From the NCBI GenBank assembly GCA_012845835.1, contig JABAKD010000028.1:11809241-11873240 (forward strand): DNA of 64,000 nt, read 5' to 3'. This document shows, piece by piece, positions 12,157 through 21,800 of the stretch. The translations under genes and the position numbers were made by a program. The stretch is from Undaria pinnatifida. Its lineage: Eukaryota; Sar; Phaeophyceae; Laminariales; Alariaceae. The notes beneath the pieces are model-generated. The model searched no databases and was not told the origin of the DNA. It was given only the letters and a program-made list of their open reading frames with translations. How positions within the stretch are numbered: the first letter of the stretch is position 1; the number at the start of each line of letters is the position of its first letter.

Positions 12157-12463
12157 CTCGAGGAGCCAGGATGATCTTGAAGGATTATAGTGATAAGGAG
12201 GCGGTACTCTCTAGGGAATAGGGACTGGTATCCACATCACCCCCCCCTTTTTTCAGACGTGCAAACGTGCGCGTCTTATAAGAGGTGTCGATACGCCGAT
12301 AATCACTAATATTGCAGCAGAGTCCGAACAAAGAAGCGACTACGATAGCACGTACCCTTGCGGACCGAGTGTTTGCTGTATGATGTGGATACCAGTCCCT
12401 ATTCCCTAGATTGTACCGCCTCCTTATTACTATAATCCTTCAAGATCATCCTGGCTCCTCGAG
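12157..12463. mobile_element. 307-bp hairpin element with 82-bp inverted arms
   Basis: Arms 12,157-12,238 and 12,382-12,463 are inverted copies with only a few mismatches (for example CTCTCTAG against CAATCTAG). Both outer ends begin CTCGAGGAGCCAGGATGATC. The interior of about 140 bp is non-coding. This fits a very small TIR element, but no target-site duplication is evident. Confidence 0.6.
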
Positions 12464-12645
12464 GCAGACTCTTAGGTGTTTCCTCTTTGTTGACCCTCGA
12501 GCGTGCGGTTGCGCACATAACCCACCTCGGTGTGTCTCCACACCTCCATCAGAGAAAGAGAAAACCTGCGAAGGGATTACCGTCCCACAATTGGCGTCGA
12601 CGGCAGGATATATTAACTTTCAGAGAACAGGTTTACTGCTAAGCC

Positions 12646-13113
12646 TCAGCTGGCGCGAGCCGTCACCTGGCCAAGATTCTTCTGAAGAAGAGCAGAGGCG
12701 ACACCGTTATGGTAGCCATCGTAGGCATCAGCACGTTCACTAAGATTTTGCCTTGCTAACTCGTATGCAAACTGCAAATTCTCGACCATTTTGTGAGTGT
12801 ACTGTAATAATGCTGATTCAGGTATGTCCGCCTGAGGCATTCCCATGATATGATAACGATTCAGCGTGTTACGGTAGTCAACACAGAACCGTGGTGACCC
12901 ATCAGCTTTGCTGACAATAGTAAAAGGACTACCCCAAGCACTTGTGCGTTCCTCTATTATTTCCTGCTTCAGTAACTTGTCGACTTGGTCATCGGTTTGT
13001 TTTTGAAGGCGGGGTGAGGTACGGTACGGCGCACGATCAACCGGACGAGTGCCTGGTTGTAACGAGAATGTAGCTTCGGCTATTTTACAACAGCCTAACT
13101 CATCCGCTGACAA
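12646..13113 (-). pseudogene. Ty3/gypsy pol remnant, RT joined to integrase C-terminus
   Basis: This 155-codon minus-strand ORF has two recognisable parts. Residues about 15-85 are the start of a Ty3/gypsy reverse transcriptase: a basic YRTSPR segment, a KLLKQEIIEE helix, SAWGSPFTIVSKADGS and FCVDYRNTLN. Residues about 100-135 resemble the C-terminal region of a gypsy integrase (THKMVENLQFAYELAR). The RT palm with the YxDD motif, RNase H and the integrase core are missing, so an internal deletion has fused the two ends in frame. It belongs to a different lineage from the gag-pol at 16.5-23.4 kb. No LTRs or gag are nearby. Confidence 0.75.
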
Positions 13114-13319
13114 CAGGAGTACAGAATTGATGAGTGATTGGCGGCAGAGCCAAATTGCTTACGAACTTGGATTGAGTTGGTGAGGGGATGGCTAAAACTA
13201 GATGGAATTAGACCTGAACTTAGACTTGCAAACCAGGGGGTTTGGGGATTGTTGGGATTTTGACTACAGCAACCAGAGACTACTTTTTTTTTTTAAATTG
13301 AAAAACGTCAGCTAAATAA

Positions 13320-13396
13320 AATAATAATACAAAAATTAATAATAACAACAATAACAACAGCAACAACAACAACAATAATAATAATAATAATAATAG
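13320..13396. repeat. Imperfect AAT/AAC microsatellite
   Basis: Runs of AAT interrupted by AAC and CAG triplets, directly upstream of the LTR element that starts at 13,430. Confidence 0.8.
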
Positions 13397-13429
13397 AGAG
13401 TTTCGGAGTCGTCAAAACCTACAAATAAG

Positions 13430-14277
13430 TATTAGAGATGCTACTTGTCAGTAACCATCATGTCGTTACTTGATAACACTTAAAAGTCATCTGGTATACA
13501 TTGCGAGTTGTTCGTACAACAGACAGTTAGAATAAGTCTGAGTGTTGTCGTTTATCGATGCAGCTCGTAGCAAGCACAAGTCTCAGCAGCAAATATCTTG
13601 GATACATGATGCACAGCAGCTTGCTGGTTAGTCATACCCAAAAGCTGGTACATGTAGTACGTACGAGTAATGTTAGTACGAAAGAAAATATGCGGCGAAA
13701 TAAAGTACCCGGAGCAACATTCATGGAACACGATTTTAGGTTAACGGTCGGGACGTTGACGTAGCTAAGCTCCCAGAAGCAAACCTCAGGGAACATTGCC
13801 ATAGGTATGGTAGACCACGAGCAAGCCTCAGGAAACGTTGCTGTAGGTAGATCAGACATCTACCCGTAGAGTACATCTATCCGTAGCATACGCATTGTGC
13901 CGTCTCGATCAGGTGATGGCCAGGCCCACCTCGATCACTCCTCTTTGCTCACCATCATCAGCTGTCATCTGCTGAGCAACTAAATCATCAATGAACATAT
14001 CGGCCTGGGGTCGCCGAACAACATCTTCTCTGCTTGAGCTCTCTGCTCCTACGGGCTCACCTAGCCGTGACCTTCGTTTGCCTCACATCATATAAGTAGG
14101 CTGTGTCTTCATCGGGTCATCCGAAAGCGAGCCTACGAGCGTACACCAGCTAAGAGCTGATACACGCCACATGCCACCTAAGTTCAATAGGTTATGATCA
14201 ATAGGTTATACCCTCGAGAGCTTCATCTAAGCTATCAACAGGTTATAGCCTCGCGTCAACGCGTCAAGCAGCTAACA
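13430..14277 (+). repeat. 5' LTR of the composite copia-type element
   Basis: 848 bp, starts TATTAGAGATG and ends AGCAGCTAACA. It is nearly identical to the 3' LTR. Near its 3' end (14,187-14,277) phrases like AATAGGTTATGATC and CAACAGGTTATAGCC recur, resembling the primer-binding site that follows. Confidence 0.85.
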
Positions 14278-14296
14278 GGTTATGAGCCTCGCACGC
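14278..14296 (+). promoter_or_regulatory. Primer-binding site, half-tRNA iMet type
   Basis: GGTTATGAGCCTCGCACGC directly follows the LTR. Its complement reads GCGTGCGAGGC-TCAT-AACC, which looks like the D-side and anticodon part of an initiator tRNA-Met. Confidence 0.65.
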
Positions 14297-16476
14297 GTAA
14301 ACGAGGAGAGCGGCAGCACGGACTCACGATCATCATAACTGAGGACGGCTGATCAAGAAATCTACTGCTGCTTACGGAAGCTTCTACATCTCTACACGAG
14401 TACGACGAGAAGTATCAGACGGAGGACTACGAGTACTTCATTGGAAACGCGCGGTGAGTGAGTGAGCATATCTAGAGGACCCTATGTTACGGTTACATTG
14501 TTACGGTTGATAGGAGTTGCACTTTTGGGATTGCGTTAGTCTCAATAGGTACCAGCAGTACTGGTTCCTCGCCGCCCTCTGCCTTTTACTCCTTTGCTTG
14601 CCCTGAGTTAGCAATAATCCACAAAGCGAATACCGTATCCACGACCGGAGACCTTCTACTCCTTCTCACAAGCCACCTTCAAGGCTTACACTACCGCTGT
14701 TCAGGCTCAACCACCGAACTCGGTACCGATCGGGAGGCTGCTATCATCAGGTCGGTAGCAGTGCTTTGTAGGCTGGGTCCCTGGCACCTTCCTCTCTGTA
14801 CAATGCACACAAAACTTAGGGTCCTGCCGCATGAATGGCTAGAGACCACTCAGACCCACATAGACATCGGATCCGCCTCTATCCCTAGCCTCCCCATCCG
14901 TAATATGGTGTCCAATCCGAGACCTCCGTGCTGTAGATGAACCGTAGTTGCGCTTTCCATGCTGTAGCCTCGTGGCTTGTAAGCTCTTTCGCGCCTTTCT
15001 GTTTTTTTTTCGTCAGCTGGCACGTGCTGGCGCTTCTGTTTTTTTTTCCTTTTGCTGTCTAGGGCTTTTCAACGGCCTGCGGTCTGTCCCAATCCGTGCG
15101 CTTCAGCGTCCTTTACCTGGGCCTGCCGTTCACTCGCGCAGCCACCGTTCGCCTAGCGCACACATGTCCCTCATACCCTGGCCTAGAGTACATGTACTTC
15201 CTGTGTTCTTCGTTTGGCGCGCATTTTGCACCGTTTATGTTGGACATACGCATGCGTCCATCCGCTTTGTCATACGCACTTGTAGGGGAAGGCAGAGCGC
15301 TTGGGTGTGTTCGATTTTTTTTCCTTTGCCCGTTGCCGCCACCACAATAGCTGTTCCTGTACCCGCGTGGATAGCTGGTTGCCACTGGACAGTTGAACTA
15401 CCAGGTAGATCGGATTGAGTGATCATTGATGGGTCGTGTCTCTCGCACTTGGGGCTCCACAGCAGCTGACTCACCCGTGCGGCAGCCAGAAACGACGGTG
15501 AGAGTGTGAAAAGTGCGTAAGACCGAAGACCCCGAGTCGAGCTGCGTGCTAGTGTTTGAACCTCGTGCATGTTTGGGATCATCCTCGTGACCTCTCCCCC
15601 CTGGACTAGTCTCACATTTGGCAGTGACCTGTCGACCACCGTGGTGTCAGAGCGCTATTTTGGTGTGGGTTGGGCCTCTCTAGCAAAACCTCTCCTTCCC
15701 ACCCTACCTACTAGCGACGCGGCGCTTGATGCTCGATCACTCATCAAAAATAAATAAATAAATAAATAAAAACGTCTGGATTCCCGCGCGCCTGTGGGTT
15801 GTGTATCGTGCTGTGTTTTTTTAGTTATTTGCTTTGCCCTGTGGGTGGGTATACTGTAGCTTGGGACCTTCATCCCAAAAACAAAAATGCACCGAACTGT
15901 TACTCGCTTGGTATAAGCCTGGTATACCACTCCTCTCTCTCCGTGCTGTCTCATCAGCCCACCTACTGTTTGCTCGAGCCCATCGTTCTCATCGTTTTGT
16001 ATAGCGCACAAAAAACAAGCACCCGCACCCCACTGTTTCTGGATTATTTTTGTCACCTTGTCTACATTATTTTGTCACCTTGTCTGCAGTCACATGTACG
16101 CCTCGCGACGCTCGCTGTTCTGGTGCGCGAGCGCTCCCCACACCGCTACATACGTGTACCCTTTGTACTGTTTCACCAGTGTTTCGTGCCGTCTTTTCAA
16201 AATTTGTCATTCGTCTCTTCAGATTTCGTCCTTTTGTATTTTTTTCCAACACCTGTCATGCTGTCTTTTCAAATTTTGTCCTCTGTCCTCTTCAATTTTT
16301 TTTTAACACCCATTTTCCTCCGTGCGATTCTTGCCGCCTCGCAACTGCCGTTCCCGTCTCATTTTTTTTTTTCGTCGCGCTTGCGCGCATCATTGTTCAT
16401 GACGTTGCAGTGAATTCATTTCGTCGTATGGCATCTCTCACACGATTCCCTCTTCGTCTGTCTCGCACTAGCAGCG
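14297..16476 (+). other. Non-coding leader: copia-type leader then 5' region of the gypsy element
   Basis: No recognisable protein. The first 150-200 bp presumably belong to the copia-type leader. From about 14,946 the plus strand is rich in pyrimidine runs and ends just before the gag start. TGGTGTCAGAGC at 15,642-15,653 looks like a gypsy primer-binding site, so a 5' LTR could end near 15,641. I found no matching copy downstream of pol. Confidence 0.4.
15642..15653 (+). promoter_or_regulatory. Possible primer-binding site of the gypsy element
   Basis: TGGTGTCAGAGC differs by one base from TGGTATCAGAGC, the usual site for initiator tRNA-Met in Ty3/gypsy and copia elements of plants. It lies 824 bp upstream of the gag start. 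Confidence 0.4.
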
Positions 16477-18777
16477 ATGTCTTCTCAAAACAATCAGGTG
16501 TTGTCGAGGGGTGCTGCTGGTTCCGCTGATGGGGACCACGCGTCGCCCGTGCACCACCAGGGCGGTGGGGGGAGGCGGGCGTTGCCGCCTGGCTCCCCGG
16601 TCGGCGGGGGGGGATCGCGACCCGATTGGCGGGACGACGACCAGCACCGGGACCGTAGCGCCTCGAGCCGCAGCCGGAGCCGGAGCCCCATCATGCAGAC
16701 CGAGGTTCCCGTTCTCGACGAGAACGATCGCCACAGGGCGGCTGAACAGCAGGGCGGTCGGCGGGACGGTAGCCGCCGTGGGCGGGGCCGTTCGCGGAGC
16801 CGGAGGGCTCGGGCTCGTGCTCGGGACGAGCTGGCCACAGGCGGCAGCACCGAAGACGAGGGTGGAGCCCCTCATGGCGCTACCCTACAATCGAATGGTT
16901 CCAAGAGTTCTGGTCGCCCCAAGCGTTCTCTTAGCAGCAAGCGTGCTAGCAGCCACAAGGGCTCCCGTAGCGGGCGCTCCCGTAGCAGCAAGCATAAACG
17001 CTCTCGCCCTCGCAGCCCTTCGCCTTCGCCTAGCGACAGTAGCAGCAGCAGTGGTAGCAGCAGCCGCGACAGTGACAGTTATCGTGATGTTGACCCACCC
17101 CGCCCGGCCCCCCGTCCCCGTTCTTTTTCCCCTGGCAACGAGCACCGCCCGCGCAAGAAGTCTCGACGCCGTAGCCACACCACGGCTCCGAGCGGCTATG
17201 GAGGCGTTAGTTCGTCGTATAAGGAAGGGTCGGCAGGCGGAGGTCCACGCGCTCTGAGGTGGGCTGACTCTGGTCGGGGTAAGCATAGTCTTGATTCCTC
17301 TCAAGCCGCCAAGCTCATTGATCGCATGCGTAAGAGAATTGCAGGTGGCAAGTCTTGCCCGGTATACGGCGGCCCCTCCGCCGGCCCCCTGACAATAGCC
17401 AACTCCGCGGTCCTGCTACAGGACAAAATTATGAGTGTGTTGCGCACAGTGGAGTCGGGTAAGCTGCGGCTGGAGCCGGACGTATACGTCGATGGGCGCT
17501 ACGTTACGTTTGCCGATGACTTCACCCCCCGCCGCGTCGAACTCATATCCGATTTAGTGCAAGAATACCTGTCAGTAAGTCAACAGGTAGCGAATGCGGA
17601 CGACGTGCAAGTATACCTCATCACCGGAGAGGTTGTCGCAAAACCCCACCACGAGGTCACAGCCACCGACTGGCTGCGTCTGTACGTAAGAGAACACGCG
17701 TTGACTGGAGGTGCAGCAGAGCTAGCTCGTTCGGCTTTTGCGGCGTTGGCGTTGACCCCGGGGGAAGGGTGGTCTGCAGCGGCCGCCCGTGTACTATCTA
17801 TATTCCGCGCGACACGTGCCGATCCCGAGCGACCGTACCTGACCGAACAGGCCTTGTTTTGGCGTTTCGCGACCCCGGTAGACCTACTTCAGCTGTACGA
17901 CAGGGTTGTCGAGGTTTTGCTGCCTAACCCGTTTGACCGCAACGGAGTGTCCGCGATCCTGCATGAGACAGCGTACGAAACAACCTCCTCTCTCAGCCCT
18001 TTGCGCATGGAGTGGCATGACCCGTTGGGAGAAGCGATGGCACGACGCGGCATGGTAGCAGAGAAATTGTTTCGTAAGTTCGTTGGCGTCCTATCGTCGC
18101 GTAATGCGTCGTACATAACGCCACCGGCGCCGCGCAAACAGGCAAAGGTAGCCGGCCCCGACCGCCTTTTCTCTATGGCAGAAGCACGGTCACTGTTCAT
18201 CAACCAAGAGACCGGCGCGCCCTCGGCGTTGCCGCCGCCCCTGCTGACTCGCCCTTTCTCTGCTCTAGCGCCTCCCCCTGCGTCGGCACCGCCTGTCGCA
18301 CCACAGGTTGCGGCGTATCAGAACCAGACCGCCACGGTTCCTGGGGGGCATGGAGTACCGTTCGAAGCCCGCTCGCCCACGCACCGCCCGGCTCCTTCCG
18401 CACCAGCCGCGGTCGCCGCGCCAGCCCCCGCTCCGACCACGTCCGCACCGTCGACACCGACCGAAGCACGACCGCCGCCGTCCGCGCCTCGAAGTGAGAT
18501 CCTGGATTACCTGCGATCGCACGATGTGTGCTACCGCCATGCCTTCGCGGGCAACTGCCGGCGCTCCCCGTGCAGGTGGAACCACGCGCAAGTGCCACCG
18601 GCCCTGTACAACGGGATCAAGTCCCGGCAAGAGGCAGGGCGAGGCAGGAACCGCGTAGCTTCGCTCACGCCGGGCCAGTACCGCTTGATGTGCGATTTCG
18701 GGATCGTGTCGGAGGGGAGCGACGACGAGGGGGCCGACGACGGTGCAGCCCCAGCGGCGTTCAACTGCTCTGCCTGA
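16477..18777 (+). CDS. gag: Ty3/gypsy Gag polyprotein, SR-rich, with CCCH zinc finger
   Basis: 766 codons starting at ATG 16,477 and ending at TGA 18,775-18,777. Residues about 40-265 form an extremely Arg/Ser-rich region with many RS dipeptides, like the RS domain of splicing factors. Residues about 300-570 are a globular region without a motif I recognise, probably the capsid. A Pro/Ala-rich linker follows. Near residue 685 is a finger with spacing C-x8-C-x4-C-x3-H, a CCCH-type RNA-binding finger in the place where gypsy Gag proteins usually carry CCHC knuckles. The assignment as Gag rests mainly on position: it lies directly upstream of, and in the same frame as, the protease-RT-integrase ORF. 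The frame is intact over its full length. The protein is longer than most gypsy Gags. A host SR protein gene next to pol is the alternative, less likely because of the shared frame. Confidence 0.8.
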   Translation: MSSQNNQVLSRGAAGSADGDHASPVHHQGGGGRRALPPGSPVGGGGSRPDWRDDDQHRDRSASSRSRSRSPIMQTEVPVLDENDRHRAAEQQGGRRDGSRRGRGRSRSRRARARARDELATGGSTEDEGGAPHGATLQSNGSKSSGRPKRSLSSKRASSHKGSRSGRSRSSKHKRSRPRSPSPSPSDSSSSSGSSSRDSDSYRDVDPPRPAPRPRSFSPGNEHRPRKKSRRRSHTTAPSGYGGVSSSYKEGSAGGGPRALRWADSGRGKHSLDSSQAAKLIDRMRKRIAGGKSCPVYGGPSAGPLTIANSAVLLQDKIMSVLRTVESGKLRLEPDVYVDGRYVTFADDFTPRRVELISDLVQEYLSVSQQVANADDVQVYLITGEVVAKPHHEVTATDWLRLYVREHALTGGAAELARSAFAALALTPGEGWSAAAARVLSIFRATRADPERPYLTEQALFWRFATPVDLLQLYDRVVEVLLPNPFDRNGVSAILHETAYETTSSLSPLRMEWHDPLGEAMARRGMVAEKLFRKFVGVLSSRNASYITPPAPRKQAKVAGPDRLFSMAEARSLFINQETGAPSALPPPLLTRPFSALAPPPASAPPVAPQVAAYQNQTATVPGGHGVPFEARSPTHRPAPSAPAAVAAPAPAPTTSAPSTPTEARPPPSAPRSEILDYLRSHDVCYRHAFAGNCRRSPCRWNHAQVPPALYNGIKSRQEAGRGRNRVASLTPGQYRLMCDFGIVSEGSDDEGADDGAAPAAFNCSA

Positions 18778-18813
18778 AGGTGCGCCCCAGGCGACGCGGA
18801 CGCAAGCCTGGGG
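18775..18813 (+). promoter_or_regulatory. Candidate UGA readthrough signal between gag and pol
   Basis: The gag stop TGA (18,775-18,777) is the only stop between gag and pol, which are in the same frame; the frame is open from 18,778 through pol. Seven nucleotides after the stop a perfect 8-bp stem can form: CCCCAGGC (18,785-18,792) with GCCTGGGG (18,806-18,813) around a 13-nt loop. A stop codon followed by a 7-8 nt spacer and a stable structure is the arrangement used for gag-pol readthrough in gammaretroviruses. Function here is inferred. Confidence 0.55.
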
Positions 18814-18828
18814 AACCCGGCGGCAGCG

Positions 18829-21800
18829 GTGGACCCCTCACCGGGTGAGAAGCAGGATAGCGGGGACCAGTTGTGGGTAGCGGGGCAGATTTGGCATCGG
18901 CATCGTCGCCGCAGACCGCGTAAGTTTGAGATTCTGTTAGACACTGGTGCAGGAGGTGGTAGCTACATATCTCTGTCCTTGTGGCGTGGACTCAAGCGAC
19001 TCACTCGACGACGTCTCGACGAGCGTAGAGCGGGAGCCCTCGAAGCTGCCAACCCTAGCGACAGTGATACCCCTCCGATGCGTATTCTAGGATCCGTAAC
19101 ACTGCCAGTGTTGTTTGACGGCGATGCGTGTGTGAGAGACGTAGAGGTACGAGTGGTAGACGGGTTGCCATACGGTTTCATTGTGGGAGCAGATTTCTTT
19201 AGGAGGAATGCTAGCGTGCTCGATTTTAGCTCCAACCGAGGCTTTAGACCCGTGCCAGCCGCGCCCTGGGCGCCCTTTCTGTCGATTGCACCGTACGCCC
19301 CACATGCTGCCAGCCCACTCCGCAACACTCGAGACCAGTTTAGTCTACTTACAGCTGCCCCCGAGACCGCCCCCGAAGTGCCCGCCGTCCCCACAGATGT
19401 TCCCAGCTACGTGGACGTGGTGTGGGAGGACGACACCTCCATCGAGTGGGACGTGCGACAAGTGCCGGAGACTACCGTCGTCGAAGGTTTCACCACTCGC
19501 GCGGTGGAAGCGGCGGCTGTGGGGCCGCAACCGCAGGACAGGCAGCTCGTGATGGTCTTGCCGACCGAACGGTTTGATTTAGAGCAGGGGGCGGTAGTGG
19601 GAGTAGCTCGTGCGGTGATGTGGTGGGTTCCGGGATCGCCTGTTTACTGCAAGTTGGTCAACAGCAGTAAGGAGAAGGTGGCCGTCGAGGGTAGCCGAGT
19701 AATAGCTCGCATGGTAGCACTCAACGTTCGCGACAAGCCGGCTTTCGATTCGCTGTTTGATGCCTCGCCTTCCGCTGCCGACCCACCCCTTCCTCCCCGT
19801 GAACCGCGCACTCCGAGTCCGGCCCCAGTCGATCGGGACCCTATCCCGCGTGTTCGCGTTGAGGACGCTAACCTGGGGACGCTAGGGTCGCTCAAGAAGC
19901 AGCAGCTCGTCAACGTTCTCGCAGCGTTTATCAAGGATGGCCTGTTCCCGATCGACCCGAAGCGAGTGCCTGCTTGTATCAACGGTGAGCTTGACCTACA
20001 TCTTATCAACGAGTTTTGCACATCTTTTGCAGCCAAACAACGACGTTTCTCTCCGGAAGAACGACGCATGATCAGGGCAGAGATTCAGCAGTTGGTAGAT
20101 CGAGGCGTGATCCGCCAATCCATGTCTCCGTGGGCTGCCCAGTGCTTGTGCGTTAAGAAGAAGGATGGTACATTGCGGCTGTGCATCGACTGGCGTGAGC
20201 TTAACAAACTCTTGGTCTCGGATAGCGGGGGTTTGGGTGACATGCAGACGATATTCGACGGTTTGAAGGGCAAGAAGTATTTCACTCAGCTAGACCTCGC
20301 CTCCGGTTTTCACCAGATAGAAATTACCGAGAAAGACCGTTACAAGACAGCCTTTCGAGATGCGGATGGTATGCTCTGGGAATTCACTCGCGCGGGTTTC
20401 GGACTGACAGTGCTGCCGGCAGCCTTCACTCGTAGAGTAAAGTCGGCTCTGGGGTATCTCTCAGGCGTGTTTAGCTGGCTTGACGACATTCTGATCGCTA
20501 GCGACACATGGGACGAACACCTCGCCACTCTGACTCTCGTTCTGAACCGCCTTCTAGCGGCGGGGCTGTCTGTGAACTTCGCTAAATGCATTTTTGGCGC
20601 AGCGTCACAGGAGTTCCTCGGCATGATCATTGACAGTACAGGCCTGTACCCTGCTCCGTCTAAGCTAGATGCAATCGCACGCATGCCTCGACCGCACACC
20701 GTAGAAGAGCTGCGCACGTTCTTGGGTCTAACCGGCTACTTGCGTCAGTTTGTACCCGACTACAGTCTGACCGCAGCTCCGCTCACCAACATCCTGCGCA
20801 ACAAAGCCTTAGCTTCGAAACGTGCACGCAAGCTTACTATTCCCTGGTCCACAGCCGAGGAAGACGCCTTCCAGTCTTTGCGAGAAACGTTGGCCTCCCC
20901 GAAGGTTCTTGCTTTCCCCGACCTTGAGCGCCCGTTTGAACTACACACGGATGCTAGCACAATGGGTGTAGGAGCTTCGCTAATGCAGACAATCGACGGT
21001 GTCACGAGAGCGGTAGCGTTTGCCAGCCACCGGTTTTCACAAACCGATGCTAGACGGGGTCCCACGGAACGGGAGTGCATGGGAGTCTTGTGGGCGGTAG
21101 ACCATTTTCGGCCGTACCTCGCGTGTCGACGGTTCAAACTCGTGACAGACTGTTCCGCCCTCACATGGTTGTTCCGAAGCCGTGAACTCTGTCCTAAGCT
21201 ACACAGGTGGGCGCTGAGGCTGATGGAGTACGACATGGAGCTGGAATGGAAGGCTGGGGTAGAGCACGTAGTACCCGATGCATTGTCCAGGTTGCCTGTT
21301 GCTAGCCCGGTAGAGGTCGATGTCGACGATTCGTTTCCGGATGATTTGTCGTCCGCTGCTGCAGGCGTCTCGGAAGAGACCCTTGGACCGGAGTTGGATG
21401 GTGTAAGGCTGGCTGAGTTGGACCCCGTGCAGACAGACCACGTAGGGGATGCAGATTCCCAAACCTCTCTCCCCACCTCTCACCCCACCCCGGAGGTGGT
21501 TGACTCCCTCTTGTCCTCCTTTCGAGCGTTGCCCTTCGCCGCGTGTGCTGCTCTTGACTCTGAGACGGATGCCCCTCGCCGTAGCGGCCGGAAACGTACC
21601 CCTTCGGTGCGATTACGACCGATCGGTGACCCGCAGCTGCCCCCGACAAGCGTACTGAAGGCCATACCGGGCAGAGAGAACGTCGGTCTCACCACGGTGG
21701 AAGCCCCCACTACGGCGCGGCCGCCATCGACGCTACCGCCGTCCCCCGTTCGACCTGGCCACGACGACATAGGTGAGGTGCTGGCCGCACGGGGGGAGGT

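Noticed and set aside
16477-18777. Host SR splicing factor gene
   Set aside because: It shares the frame with pol, ends 51 nt before the first pol ATG, and lies inside an LTR element; no introns.
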